In this document: piece after piece, positions 25,071-33,665 of the stretch | Position numbering within the stretch: position 1 is the first letter of the stretch | Layout: every line of letters begins with the position of its first letter | Source of the DNA: Kribbella turkmenica | GTDB taxonomy: Bacteria > Actinomycetota > Actinomycetes > Propionibacteriales > Kribbellaceae | DNA length: 35,718 nucleotides | Direction: 5' to 3' | NCBI RefSeq assembly: GCF_004348725.1 | Contig: NZ_SMKR01000066.1 | Location: 1-35,718 of the forward strand | The notes under the pieces: model-generated | Databases searched by the model: none | The model's input: only the letters and a program-made list of their open reading frames with translations | Told to the model about the DNA's origin: nothing | Position numbers and translations under genes: made by a program

Positions 25071-26597
25071 TCAGTAGGCGCCGTCGCGACCGAGAACGGC
25101 GCGAGCGGTCTTCCACAAGATCAGCAGGTCGAGCGCGATCGACCAGTTGTCGGCGTACCGCAGGTCGAGCCGCATCGACTCTTCCCAGGTGAGGTCGCTG
25201 CGCCCGCTGACCTGCCACAGACCGGTCAGACCGGGCTTCACGAGCATCCGGCGCTCGTCCTCGATGGCGTAGCGCGCCACCTCGGCCGGCAGCGGCGGGC
25301 GCGGCCCGACCAGTGACATGTCCCCCCGGAGCACGTTCACCAGTTGCGGCAGCTCGTCGATCGAGAACCGGCGCAGGTACTTGCCGACCCTGGTCACCCG
25401 CGGGTCGTCGCGGAGCTTGAACAGCACGCCGTTGCCCTCGTTCAGCACCTGCAGCTCCGCCTTGCGTTCCTCGGCGTCGACCACCATCGTGCGGAACTTC
25501 AGCATCTCGAAGCGCTCGCCGCCGCGACCGACCCGGGTCTGCCGGAACAGCACCGGACCACGGCTGGTGAGCTTCACCAGCAGGGCGGTCACCAGCAGGA
25601 CCGGCGCGATCCCGATCAGCAGCAGGAAGCCGACCACCCGGTCGAAGATGCTCTTCAGCAGGTGCGGTCCGCCGCTCACCGACGGCCGCTCCAGGTGCAG
25701 CAGCGACAGGCCGGCGACCGGGCGGATCGAGATCCGCGGGCCGGCGACCTCGACGATGCCGGGCGATACGATCAGGTCGACACCACGCTGCTCCAGGGCC
25801 CAGGACAGCTTGCGGAGCGAGTGCCCGGCCAGTTCCGGGTCCGCGGCCACCGCGACCACGTCGACCTCGTACTGGTCGACCGCGGCCAGGATGTCCATCT
25901 CGGTCCGGCCCAGCCGCTCGGGCTCCGGCTCCTCGAAGGCGTCGCCGCGAGGCAGGCAGGTGGCGACCACGACGTACCCGTCGGCCGGCCGCTCCTCCAG
26001 GTGCCGCCGCAGCGTGGTCACCTGGTCGTTGCGTCCGACAACGAGCACCTTCCGCATGCACCGGCCGGCGAAGCGCCGGCGGGAGATGCTGCGATGCAGC
26101 ACCCAGCGGCCGGTCATCGCCGCCAGGCAGGTCATCGGCACCGCCAGCACGACGAAACCACGCGCGAGCTCCAGCTTGATCGCGTACGACGTGATCGCGA
26201 TCAGCGCGGTCAGCGCGACCGCGGCCCGGATGATGGATCGGAACTCCTCCGGCCCGGTGCCGAAGTACCGCGTCTCATACCCCCGCTCCAGCGCCACACA
26301 GGCCAGCCACGCGATCGGCAGTACGGCGCCGAGCAGGATGTAGCCGAGGTCGATCTGGGCACCGAACCGGGCGACGAGCGCCAGCGATCCACCGATCACG
26401 GCGGCGGCCAGGTCACCGGCGAGCGCGGCCCACCGGTACTTCGCCACCCACCGGGCCTCGGTCAGCCGCGCCGCACGCGGCACGATCGCCGGGACCTCGT
26501 CCGGTACCACCCAGACCGGCCGACGTCGTTCCCCCGACGGCGCCGGCCGGAGATCAGCCGGTTCGGCCAACCCCTCGGACATGACAATTTCAGTCAC
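25071..26597 (-). CDS. Polyprenyl-phosphate sugar phosphotransferase (WbaP/CpsE-like)
   Basis: The 508-residue product has the large-form layout: four or five N-terminal membrane helices (about 54-160), a Rossmann-like middle domain (RKVLVVGRNDQV near 183), a re-entrant helix (FDRVVGFLLLIGIAPVLLV), and the catalytic domain with KFRTM near 367, the Asp-Glu pair in SIDELPQL near 413, GDMSLVGPRP, and KPGLTGLWQVSGRS. It transfers hexose-1-phosphate to undecaprenyl phosphate, the first step of repeat-unit assembly. The GTG at 26597 has GGGGGGTG upstream; the internal ATG at 26582 is an alternative. It lies alone on the minus strand beyond the convergent end of the operon and completes the locus. 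Confidence 0.92.
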   Translation of the reverse strand: MTEIVMSEGLAEPADLRPAPSGERRRPVWVVPDEVPAIVPRAARLTEARWVAKYRWAALAGDLAAAVIGGSLALVARFGAQIDLGYILLGAVLPIAWLACVALERGYETRYFGTGPEEFRSIIRAAVALTALIAITSYAIKLELARGFVVLAVPMTCLAAMTGRWVLHRSISRRRFAGRCMRKVLVVGRNDQVTTLRRHLEERPADGYVVVATCLPRGDAFEEPEPERLGRTEMDILAAVDQYEVDVVAVAADPELAGHSLRKLSWALEQRGVDLIVSPGIVEVAGPRISIRPVAGLSLLHLERPSVSGGPHLLKSIFDRVVGFLLLIGIAPVLLVTALLVKLTSRGPVLFRQTRVGRGGERFEMLKFRTMVVDAEERKAELQVLNEGNGVLFKLRDDPRVTRVGKYLRRFSIDELPQLVNVLRGDMSLVGPRPPLPAEVARYAIEDERRMLVKPGLTGLWQVSGRSDLTWEESMRLDLRYADNWSIALDLLILWKTARAVLGRDGAY

Positions 26598-26773
26598 GCA
26601 CAGTCACCCCCCACAGGTGAACAGCGAAACCCGTGACCAACCCACACCCCGTCACGGACTTCGAACAACGCCGCCCCCACAGCAGCGTGATCCAGAGAGT
26701 ACTACGTGAACCCGGTGTCGGACAGTAGCAAACGCGAGTGTTTACCCGCACGCCACTCCAGCGGCGAAAACAA

Positions 26774-26806
26774 GACCCCGGAACCCTTGAACAGGTTCCG
26801 GGGGTC
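26774..26806 (-). terminator. Rho-independent-like terminator after pspAA
   Basis: The arms gaccccggaacc (26774-26785) and ggttccgggggtc (26794-26806) pair over 12 bases with one bulged G and an eight-base loop. Read on the minus strand the hairpin is followed by CTTGTTTTC, a T-rich tail, 57 bases past the pspAA stop. It should end the pspA-pspAA transcript before the phosphoglycosyltransferase promoter area (26598-26770), in which I could not pick a confident promoter. Confidence 0.75.
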
Positions 26807-26862
26807 TCGTTGCTGATACGTACGGTGATCGGCCGCCGGGTCGGGGCGCCGATCGGGGGTGG

Positions 26863-27138
26863 TCAGCCGGCGATCAGCCCGTCGCCGCTGATCAGCTCGC
26901 GCATCTCGGCCAGCGAGCTGTCGCTCGGCGGCAGGATCACGTCGGAGTCGTGCAGCTCGTCGTCGGGCAGCTTGTCACCCGATCGAACGAAGTCGAGCAG
27001 CGCGGCGAAGGACGTCCGGAAGGCCTCTTCGTCGCCGGCCGACACGGCTGCCTCCAGCTCGCTGTCGACCTTGTTCAGCTCGTCGAGCTTCTCGTCGGCG
27101 AGGCGCCACTGGCCCTCGCTCATGATGCGCACGATCAT
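26863..27138 (-). CDS. pspAA: PspA-associated protein PspAA
   Basis: The 91-residue product (MIVRIMSEGQWRLADEKLDELNKVD...) matches the short PspAA partner found after PspA in actinobacteria and archaea: an initial beta strand MIVRIM, two helices with DELNKVDSELEAAV, and an acidic, partly disordered end. Its ATG overlaps the pspA TGA (ATGA), so the two are translationally coupled. PspAA is thought to help PspA assemble on or leave stressed membranes. The start and length fit the family. Confidence 0.85.
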   Translation of the reverse strand: MIVRIMSEGQWRLADEKLDELNKVDSELEAAVSAGDEEAFRTSFAALLDFVRSGDKLPDDELHDSDVILPPSDSSLAEMRELISGDGLIAG

Positions 27139-27950
27139 CGGGCGTCCCCGTCCTGCGGTCGCACCGGCTCGGCTGCCGGCTGCTGCGCGGGCTGTTGGGC
27201 CTCGGCGGCACCCGGCGTGCTGTCACCGGACAACTCCTTGGGGGCGCTGCCGCCGGACAGCTGGGCCTTCATCGCGGCCAGCTCGTTCTCCACGTCGGAG
27301 TTGGACGACATCCGCTCCAGCTCCAGGGTGATGCTGTCCTTGCTGGTGCCGGTGGCGTCGTCGAGCGCGCCGGAGGCGAGCAGCTCGTCGATCGCGCCGG
27401 CCCGCGCCTGCATCTGCTGGGTCTTGTCCTCGGCCCGCTGAACCGCCAGGCCGACGTCGCTCATCTCCTCGGAGATGCCGGAGAAGGCCTCGTTGATCCG
27501 GGTCTGCGCCTCGGCCGCGGTGTAGGTGGCCTTGATGGTCTCCTTGCGGGTCCGGAAGGACTCGACCTTGGCCTGCAGCCGCTGGGAGGCCAGCGTCAGC
27601 TTTCCCTCCTCGCCCTGCAACTGGGCGTGCTGGGTCTGCAGGTCGTCGATCTGGCCCTGCAGCCCGGACTTGCGGGTCAGGGCCTCGCGGGCCAGGTCCT
27701 CGCGGCCCACCGAGAGCGCCTTCTGGGCCTGCTCCTGCAGCTTCGCCGACTGGGACTGCAGCTGGGAGGCCTGCAGTTCCACCCGCTTCCGGCTGGTGGC
27801 CACGTCGGCCACGCCCCGCCGTACCTTCTGCAGCAGCTCCAGCTGCTTCTGATACGAGTAGTCAAGGGTTTCGCGAGGATCCTCGGCCTTGTCCAAGGCG
27901 GTGTTCGCCTTGGCCTTGAAGATCGTCGACATCCGCTTGAAGATGCTCAT
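27135..27950 (-). CDS. pspA: Phage shock protein A (PspA/IM30 family)
   Basis: The 271-residue product begins MSIFKRMSTIFKAKANTALDKAEDP, the amphipathic N-terminal helix and first repeat of PspA/IM30. It then runs as a long coiled coil (about 25-220) rich in Gln, Lys and Glu, and ends in a Pro/Ala/Gln tail (about 235-271). The family is an ESCRT-III-like membrane-repair protein. The ATG at 27950 is preferred over the in-frame ATG at 28004 because homologues start with MSIFKRM-like sequence. The gene is divergent from the DUF3043 gene, with 170 bases between them holding both promoters. Membrane stress from polysaccharide export could be a reason for the proximity, but the neighbourhood is probably just syntenic. 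Confidence 0.92.
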   Translation of the reverse strand: MSIFKRMSTIFKAKANTALDKAEDPRETLDYSYQKQLELLQKVRRGVADVATSRKRVELQASQLQSQSAKLQEQAQKALSVGREDLAREALTRKSGLQGQIDDLQTQHAQLQGEEGKLTLASQRLQAKVESFRTRKETIKATYTAAEAQTRINEAFSGISEEMSDVGLAVQRAEDKTQQMQARAGAIDELLASGALDDATGTSKDSITLELERMSSNSDVENELAAMKAQLSGGSAPKELSGDSTPGAAEAQQPAQQPAAEPVRPQDGDAR

Positions 27951-28120
27951 CGATATCCGTACCCCTTCTGTGCCGGCGAGATAGTCGACCCGGCGTGCGT
28001 GCAAACCACCCTATGTCCCCACGGGTCACGACACCATCAGGACCGGCCCCGATAAAGTGGTCGTGAGGTCCGGGGACCACCCCGAGTCGCGACCTGCCCT
28101 GCGAATGAGGTTCAGACCCC

Positions 28121-28708
28121 GTGTTCCGTCGTACCAAGTCTGAGACAGATACCACCGTACCCGTCGAGCCCCAGGGCAAGCCGGGCGGCAAGGGACGGCC
28201 CACGCCGACCCGCAAGGAGGCCGAGGCCGCCCGCAAGGCCGCGCTGAAGAAGCCGCGCAACCGCAAGGAGGCGGCGGCGTACCGGCGGGAGAAGGTCCGG
28301 GCCGAAAGGGTGAAGATGCAGGAGGCCATGCGCACCGGCGACGACCGGTACCTGCCGGCCGCCGACAAGGGCCCGGTCCGGCGGTTCGCCCGCGACTACG
28401 TGGACGCCCGGTACTCGGTGATGGAGTTCGCGCTGCCGATCCTGCTGGTGGTGTCGCTGCTCGGCGTGGTCTTCTCGCCGGCCTTCCCCTGGCTGGCCGG
28501 CACGGTCAACCTGCTCTTCCTGGCGATGATCCTGCTGATCGCGGGCGACTGGTTCCTGCTCACCGGCGGGCTGAAGAAGGCGGTCGCGGCGAAGTTCCCC
28601 AACGAGTCGGCCAAGGGCATCGGCTTCTACGCCGTCCGGCGGACCATGCAGATGCGCCGCTGGCGGCTGCCCAAGCCGATGGTGAAGCGCGGCGAGAAGC
28701 CGTCCTGA
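28121..28708 (+). CDS. DUF3043 membrane protein
   Basis: The 195-residue product has a highly basic N-terminus with long runs of Lys/Arg/Glu (about 20-75), then two apolar helices (about 103-122 and 126-145) and a basic C-terminal tail (MQMRRWRLPKPMVKRGEK). This fits DUF3043, a conserved actinobacterial family of unknown function. RYLPAADKGPVRRFARDYVD just before the first helix is its most conserved segment as I recall it. The GTG at 28121 is used because GAGG lies about ten bases upstream and the protein starts MFRRTK. It is divergent from pspA and probably monocistronic or joined with the aldo/keto reductase 43 bases on. Confidence 0.85.
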   Translation: MFRRTKSETDTTVPVEPQGKPGGKGRPTPTRKEAEAARKAALKKPRNRKEAAAYRREKVRAERVKMQEAMRTGDDRYLPAADKGPVRRFARDYVDARYSVMEFALPILLVVSLLGVVFSPAFPWLAGTVNLLFLAMILLIAGDWFLLTGGLKKAVAAKFPNESAKGIGFYAVRRTMQMRRWRLPKPMVKRGEKPS

Positions 28709-28751
28709 GACTGCCGCGCGACCGCCGCCCGGGGCCCAGTAGGGTCGGGGT

Positions 28752-29762
28752 ATGGACTTCCGCTATCTCGGCAACAGTGGTTTGAAGGTCAGCGAGATCT
28801 CGTACGGGAACTGGCTCACGCACGGGTCCCAGGTGGAGAACGATCAAGCCAAGGCATGTGTGCGGGCGGCGCTGGACGCCGGCATCACCACGTTCGACAC
28901 GGCCGACGTGTACGCCAACACCAAGGCCGAGTCGGTCCTCGGCGAGGCGCTGGCCGGTGAGCGGCGCGAGTCGGTGGAGATCTTCACCAAGGTCTACTGG
29001 CCGACCGGCCCCGGCGGACCGAACGACACCGGCCTGTCCCGCAAGCACATCCACGAGTCGATCAACGGGTCGCTGAAGCGGCTCGGGACCGACTACGTCG
29101 ACCTCTACCAGGCGCACCGGTACGACACCGAGACGCCGCTCGAGGAGACGATGGAGGCCTTCGCCGACGTCGTCCGGCAGGGCAAGGCGCTCTACATCGG
29201 CGTGTCCGAGTGGACCGCGGAGCAGCTGCAGGAGGGCCACCGGCTGGCCCGCGAGCTGCGCATCCCGTTCGTCTCGAACCAGCCGCAGTACAGCATGCTC
29301 TGGCGGGTGATCGAGGCCGAGGTGGTCCCGGCGTCTGACGAGCTCGGCATCGGTCAGGTGGTGTTCTCCCCGATCGCCCAGGGTGTGCTCACCGGGAAGT
29401 ACCTGCCCGGCCGGCAGCCGCCGGAGGGCTCCCGGGCCACCGACGCCAACGGCGCGAACATGATCAAGCGGTTCCTGAACGACGACGTGCTGACCCGCGT
29501 CCAGGAGCTGAAGCCGGTCGCCGACGAGGCCGGGCTGTCGCTGTCCCAGCTGGCCATCGCCTGGGTGCTGCAGAACCCGAACGTCTCCTCGGCCATCATC
29601 GGTGCCTCCCGGCCCGAGCAGGTCGACGAGAACGTGAAGGCCTCCGGCGTGAAGCTCGAGGAGAGTGTGCTCAAGCGGATCGACGAGGTCCTCGGCAGCA
29701 TCGTCGAGCGCGACCCGGCGAAGACCGCCCAGAACGCGCCGCAGACCCGGCCGGGCTCATGA
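28752..29762 (+). CDS. Aldo/keto reductase
   Basis: The 336-residue protein has all four catalytic residues of the superfamily: Asp49 (TTFDTA), Tyr54 (DVYAN), Lys80 (IFTK) and His122 (YQAHRYD). The late segment with SSAIIGASRPEQVDENV is the NADPH-binding end of the barrel. Spacing and the MDFRYLGNSGLKVSEIS start resemble the AKR6/voltage-gated-channel-beta-subunit-like group (YghZ/Kvbeta). It should reduce aldehydes or ketones with NADPH in the cytoplasm. The natural substrate is unknown. GGGTCGGGGT precedes the ATG. Its stop overlaps the small downstream gene (ATGA). Confidence 0.92.
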   Translation: MDFRYLGNSGLKVSEISYGNWLTHGSQVENDQAKACVRAALDAGITTFDTADVYANTKAESVLGEALAGERRESVEIFTKVYWPTGPGGPNDTGLSRKHIHESINGSLKRLGTDYVDLYQAHRYDTETPLEETMEAFADVVRQGKALYIGVSEWTAEQLQEGHRLARELRIPFVSNQPQYSMLWRVIEAEVVPASDELGIGQVVFSPIAQGVLTGKYLPGRQPPEGSRATDANGANMIKRFLNDDVLTRVQELKPVADEAGLSLSQLAIAWVLQNPNVSSAIIGASRPEQVDENVKASGVKLEESVLKRIDEVLGSIVERDPAKTAQNAPQTRPGS

Positions 29763-29968
29763 GCTGGAGCTGGCGGTTCGAGACCGCTTCCGGTGCCGCC
29801 GTCGACCCGGGCGACGTCGGCGGCGCCGAGTTCTCCGCCCAGGGTGACGCGGAGAGCTGGCTGGGCGAGACGTGGCGTGACCTCGCCGAGCGTGGTGTCG
29901 GCCAGGTCTTCCTGCTGGAGGACGGCCGTGAGGTCTACGGCCCGATGAGCCTCGCCGCACCCGAGTAG
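29759..29968 (+). CDS. Conserved-looking small protein (69 aa)
   Basis: The ATG overlaps the stop of the aldo/keto reductase gene (ATGA), and the frame has strongly G/C-biased third positions, so I regard it as real. The 69-residue product starts MSWSWRFETASG and is acidic, with one helix (DAESWLGETWRDLAERG) and a beta strand pair (GVGQVFLLEDGREVYGP). It looks like a small single-domain actinobacterial protein. I do not know its function. It has no signal peptide or membrane helix. Confidence 0.75.
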   Translation: MSWSWRFETASGAAVDPGDVGGAEFSAQGDAESWLGETWRDLAERGVGQVFLLEDGREVYGPMSLAAPE

Positions 29969-29978
29969 TCCCTCCACC

Positions 29979-30027
29979 GGAACCGGGCCGGCGTCCTCCG
30001 CGACGTCGGCCCGGGTTCCTGCTTGTT
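29979..30027 (+). terminator. Terminator-like hairpin ahead of the riboswitch
   Basis: GGAACCGGGCCGGCGTC (29979-29995) pairs with GACGTCGGCCCGGGTTCC (30002-30019) through a six-base loop, with one bulge and one G-T pair. The tail tgcttgtt is only partly T-rich. Placed 10 bases after the 69-aa gene, it should end the aldo/keto reductase transcript and insulate the cobalamin operon. Confidence 0.7.
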
Positions 30028-30149
30028 AAGCTGCCGCTGAACCACTCCTGTGTGACAGGGAAGCCGGTCCAAGTCCGGCGCTGACCCGCAACCGTAGGCC
30101 ACCCCTGGTGGCGAGCCGGAACACTGTCACCCAGGCAGACAGGCTCAAC
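30025..30149 (+). promoter_or_regulatory. Cobalamin (B12) riboswitch
   Basis: The conserved core reads GGGAAGCCGGTCCAAGTCC (30058-30076) and then GGCGCTGACCCGCAACCGTA (30077-30096), followed by the GAGCCGGAACACTG element (30112-30125). These are the signatures of an adenosyl/hydroxocobalamin aptamer. A closing P1 helix is visible: GTTAAGC and CTGCC (30025-30035) pair with GGCAG and GCTCAAC (30134-30149), with one mismatch. Downstream (30151-30231) is a likely expression platform. GGTGGAG (30168-30174) can pair with CTCCACC (30204-30210), or TCCTC (30202-30206) can pair with GAGGA (30227-30231), the ribosome site of the next gene. High cobalamin should lower expression of the transporter and cobU/cobS genes. 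Confidence 0.93.
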
Positions 30150-30237
30150 TACCCGCCGTGGTCCGCGGGTGGAGCCCCATCCTGCCGGTGCAGGCGGGAC
30201 TTCCTCCACCGGGCCGCGGCCCGATCGAGGACACGAG

Positions 30238-30957
30238 ATGACTGCACACCGGACCGCACGACGACTGGTCCTCAGCCTGCTGGCGGGTTTCCTGCTGGCG
30301 GGGACCGTCGCGACCACCGCCCAGGCCGAGGACGGCTACCGCTTCTGGGGCTACTACCAGTGGAGCGGGGGCCAGTGGGCCTTCGCCCAGAAGGGCGCCG
30401 ACGTCGTCGTACCGGCCGACGGCGCGGTGGAGGGCTGGCGGTACGCCGTCGGCGGCGCCAAGCCGCGGGTGCCGCGCGCCGCGGGCGACTTCGAGGCCGT
30501 CTGCGGGAAGACCCCGGCCGAGACCGGCAAGAAGCGGGTGGCGCTGGTCGTCGACCCCGGTACGCCGGAGGACGCGCTCAGCGGCGAGACGCCGGGTCCC
30601 GCCACCGGCACCTGCGTGGTCACGGACGTGAACGCGACCGGTGCGAAGATCCTGGCGGCGGTCGCTCCGGTCCGGATCGAGAAGGGCCTGACCTGCGGGA
30701 TCGAGGGCTACCCGGCCAAGGGCTGCGGCGACCAGGTCAAGAACATCACCGTCCCGGCGACCGACGAGCCGGTGACCCTGCAGATCGACGCGGCGGTCGG
30801 ATCGACGGCCGCGCCGGCCGCTGCGGAGTCCGGTCAGTCCTCAGCGTCGGACGGCGGTGCACCGTGGGTCGCGATCATCGCGGCCGTAGTCGGGGTCGCC
30901 GTACTCGGCAGTGGTGGTCTGGTGCTGAGCCGGCGGCGCTCGAGTCAGCAGAGCTGA
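30238..30957 (+). CDS. Exported, membrane-anchored protein of the cobalamin ECF operon
   Basis: The 239-residue product has a Sec signal peptide ending AQA (cleavage after about residue 30), a mature domain starting with YRFWGYYQWSGGQWAF, two pairs of cysteines that could be disulfides, a low-complexity linker rich in Ala/Ser/Gly (about 185-205), and a C-terminal membrane helix (about 209-228) followed by SRRRSS. It therefore sits outside the cell, tethered at its C-terminus. It resembles a family I know as SCO2322 from Streptomyces, encoded beside cobalamin ECF transporter genes. GAGG at 30227-30230 is the ribosome site; ATG 30238 follows the riboswitch. It may bind or pass on a corrinoid to the transporter. 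Confidence 0.75.
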   Translation: MTAHRTARRLVLSLLAGFLLAGTVATTAQAEDGYRFWGYYQWSGGQWAFAQKGADVVVPADGAVEGWRYAVGGAKPRVPRAAGDFEAVCGKTPAETGKKRVALVVDPGTPEDALSGETPGPATGTCVVTDVNATGAKILAAVAPVRIEKGLTCGIEGYPAKGCGDQVKNITVPATDEPVTLQIDAAVGSTAAPAAAESGQSSASDGGAPWVAIIAAVVGVAVLGSGGLVLSRRRSSQQS

Positions 30958-32058
30958 GTGCGTACGGTCCATCACCTCACACTCCCCCGGGCACTCCACC
31001 CGGGGGCCTGGTGGTTGTGGGCGTTGGGCATGGCGGTCGCGGCCAGCAGGACACGCAACCCGGTGCTGCTGGTGCTCATCCTCGCGGTGACCGGCTTCGT
31101 GGTCGCCGCCCGGCGGAGCGACGCGCCCTGGGCCAACAGCTACACGGCGTTCCTCAAGCTCGGCCTGGTGGTCATCGGTGTCCGGGTGGTCCTGCAGGCG
31201 TTGCTGTCCACGCGTTCGCAGGGCAACACGGTGCTGTTCACGCTGCCCGAGATCCCGTTGCCCGACTGGGCGAATGGCGTGAAGCTCGGCGGTGAGGTGA
31301 CGCTCGAGGCGTTGCTGACCGCACTGTACGACGGCGGCCAGCTGGCCGTGATGCTGTGCTGCATCGGCGCGGCCAACGCGCTGGCCAGTCCCCGGCGGCT
31401 GCTCAAGTCGTTGCCTGGGGCCCTTTACGAGATGGGTGTCGCCTGCGTGGTCGCGCTGACCTTCGCTCCGCAGCTCGTCACCGACGCGCGCCGGATCCGG
31501 GCCGCCCGCCGGCTGCGCGGCCGCACCCGCGGCTCGTTCCGGACGACGGCCATGCCGGTCCTGGAGGGTGCGTTGGACCGGTCGGTGGAACTGGCTGCGG
31601 CGATGGACTCCCGCGGCTATGGGCGTACTGCGCAGGTTCCACGGAGCCAGCGCCGGCTCACCGGCGTGTGCGTCCTGCTGGGGTTGCTGGGCATCCTGCT
31701 CGGCGTCTACGCGTTGCTGACCGACGCCATGGAGTTTCCCTTCGCCGCGGCGGCGCTGGTCGTCGGCCTGCTGCTGGCGGTGAGTGCGATGGCGGTCGGC
31801 CGCCAGCGGGTGACGCGGACGCAGTACCGGCCGGATCCGTGGGCACTGCCCGAGTGGCTGGTCGTCGGCTCGGGTGCTCTGGCCGCGGCAGCGATGATCA
31901 CCGCCGCGGTGCGTGGCGTCGAGGGCTTGGTGCTGGCGGGTCCACTGGTCGTTCCGCCGGTTCCGCTGTTGCCCGTGGCCGGCATCCTCATCGGCTTGGC
32001 TCCTGCGCTGGTCGCGCCGCCGCTGCAGGCTCCTCGACGTCACCTGGTGGCCGCATGA
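30958..32058 (+). CDS. ECF transporter T component (EcfT/CbiQ-like)
   Basis: The 366-residue product has six or more membrane helices and the cytoplasmic coupling helices of EcfT subunits. ARRIRAARRLRGR (about 179-191) and AMDSRGYG (about 219-226) carry the two arginine motifs that dock into the two ATPases. CbiQ-type proteins are the transmembrane scaffold of energy-coupling-factor vitamin transporters. The GTG start lies immediately after the previous stop (TGAGTG). Its stop overlaps the ATPase gene (ATGA). The B12 riboswitch and cobU/cobS point to a cobalamin or corrinoid substrate. Confidence 0.88.
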   Translation: MRTVHHLTLPRALHPGAWWLWALGMAVAASRTRNPVLLVLILAVTGFVVAARRSDAPWANSYTAFLKLGLVVIGVRVVLQALLSTRSQGNTVLFTLPEIPLPDWANGVKLGGEVTLEALLTALYDGGQLAVMLCCIGAANALASPRRLLKSLPGALYEMGVACVVALTFAPQLVTDARRIRAARRLRGRTRGSFRTTAMPVLEGALDRSVELAAAMDSRGYGRTAQVPRSQRRLTGVCVLLGLLGILLGVYALLTDAMEFPFAAAALVVGLLLAVSAMAVGRQRVTRTQYRPDPWALPEWLVVGSGALAAAAMITAAVRGVEGLVLAGPLVVPPVPLLPVAGILIGLAPALVAPPLQAPRRHLVAA

Positions 32059-33665
32059 TCGAGTTCGACCGCGTGACGGTCACGTACGACGGCGCCACGG
32101 AACCCGCCCTGCGGGACGTAAGCTTCACCGTCCCCGAAGGTGAGCTGGCGCTCGTGATCGGGCGGACCGGCTCCGGCAAGTCCACCCTGCTGCGGGCGAT
32201 CAACGGACTGGTGCCGCACTTCACCGGCGGCACCCTCGGCGGGCGAGTGCTGGTCAACGGCCGGGACACCCGGGAGTACCGCCCCCGCGACCTGGCCGAT
32301 GTGGTCGGCATGGTCGGTCAGGACCCGATGGCAGGATTCGTCACGGACACGGTCGAGGACGAACTCGCCTACAGCATGGAGTCGCTCGGGGTGACGCCGG
32401 ACGTGATGAGGCGCCGGGTCGAGGAGACCCTGGATCTGCTCGGACTGGCCGACGTACGGGACCGGGCGTTGACGTCTCTGTCCGGAGGGCAGCGGCAGCG
32501 GACCGCTATCGGGGCGGCGCTCACCTCGCACCCGGCTGTGCTCGTGCTGGATGAGCCGACGTCGGCTCTGGATCCGCAGGCTGCCGAGGAGGTCCTGGCC
32601 GCGTTGCAGCGGCTCGTGCACGACCTGGGCGTCACTGTGGTGATGGCCGAGCACCGCCTCGAGCGCGTGATCCAGTACGCCGACCGGGTGATCGAGGTAC
32701 CCGGTGGATCGGCTGCCGTGTCCACCGGGCTTCCGGCCGAGCGGATGGTCACTGCGCCGGTCGCGCCGCCGGTGGTCGAGCTGGGACGGCTGGCGGGCTG
32801 GATGCCGCTGCCCTTGTCCGTCCGGGACGCACGGCGGGCCGCGGTCGCGTTGCGCACCCGGTTGGGCGAGGTTGCGCCGCTGCGACCGCTTGCGACCACT
32901 GGCGACGAGCTGGCGCGTTGCCGCGATCTGGTGGTCGGCTACGGCAACGTGACCGCGCTGCGCGGTGTGTCGGTGAGCATCAACGCCGGTGAGGTCGTCG
33001 CGCTGATGGGCCGCAACGGTGCCGGCAAGTCGACGCTGCTCAACGCGTTGGTCGGGATCGTCGCGCCACGGTCGGGCACCGCCACCGCGGCCGGCGCGGA
33101 CCCGCGTCGTACCCCGCCGTCCAAGCTGGTCAAGGCGGTCGGCCTGGTGCCGCAGGAGCCCGCCGACCTCCTGTACGCGGCCACGGTCGCCGACGAGTGC
33201 GCGGGAGCCGATGACGACTTCCGGGTGCCGGCGGGGAGTTGCCGGGCACTACTGAACCGCCTGGCCCCGGACATCGACGACAAGATGCACCCACGTGACC
33301 TGTCCGAGGGACAACGACTCTGTCTGGCGCTGGCCGTCGTACTGTGTGGAGCTCCGCCGCTCTTGCTGCTGGACGAGCCCACACGCGGGCTGGACTACGG
33401 CGCCAAGCGACGGTTGGTGGAGATCCTGCGGGAGCTCGCCGCCGCCGGTCACGCGGTCGTGCTGTCGACGCACGACGTGGAGATGGTCGCAGAGGTCGCC
33501 ACACGCGTGCTGGTGCTGGCCGAGGGTGAGCTGGTGAGCGACGGCGAGACCGCGACCGTCATCGCCGGGTCGCCGGCGTTCGCGCCGCAGGTGGCGAAGA
33601 TCCTTGCGCCGTTGCCGTTCCTGACCGTCGGCGAGGTCGCGACCGCGCTCGAACGGGCGTCGTGA
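32055..33665 (+). CDS. Fused double ABC ATPase of the ECF transporter (EcfA-EcfA')
   Basis: The 536-residue protein contains two complete ABC domains in tandem. Domain 1 has Walker A GRTGSGKST (36-44), signature LSGGQRQR and Walker B VLVLDEPTSALD. Domain 2 (from about 300) has Walker A GRNGAGKST near 319, signature LSEGQRLCLAL and Walker B LLLLDEPTRGLD. The second signature LSEGQ deviates from LSGGQ by one residue. Many ECF systems encode the two ATPases separately; here the fusion fixes the 1:1 ratio. It hydrolyses ATP to drive the T and S subunits. It overlaps both neighbours by four bases. Confidence 0.93.
   Translation: MIEFDRVTVTYDGATEPALRDVSFTVPEGELALVIGRTGSGKSTLLRAINGLVPHFTGGTLGGRVLVNGRDTREYRPRDLADVVGMVGQDPMAGFVTDTVEDELAYSMESLGVTPDVMRRRVEETLDLLGLADVRDRALTSLSGGQRQRTAIGAALTSHPAVLVLDEPTSALDPQAAEEVLAALQRLVHDLGVTVVMAEHRLERVIQYADRVIEVPGGSAAVSTGLPAERMVTAPVAPPVVELGRLAGWMPLPLSVRDARRAAVALRTRLGEVAPLRPLATTGDELARCRDLVVGYGNVTALRGVSVSINAGEVVALMGRNGAGKSTLLNALVGIVAPRSGTATAAGADPRRTPPSKLVKAVGLVPQEPADLLYAATVADECAGADDDFRVPAGSCRALLNRLAPDIDDKMHPRDLSEGQRLCLALAVVLCGAPPLLLLDEPTRGLDYGAKRRLVEILRELAAAGHAVVLSTHDVEMVAEVATRVLVLAEGELVSDGETATVIAGSPAFAPQVAKILAPLPFLTVGEVATALERAS

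Noticed and set aside
28057..28080. GTGGTC...GACCAC inverted repeat ahead of the DUF3043 gene as an operator
   Set aside because: Six-base arms around a 12-base loop are expected by chance in this GC-rich gap, and it has no second copy.
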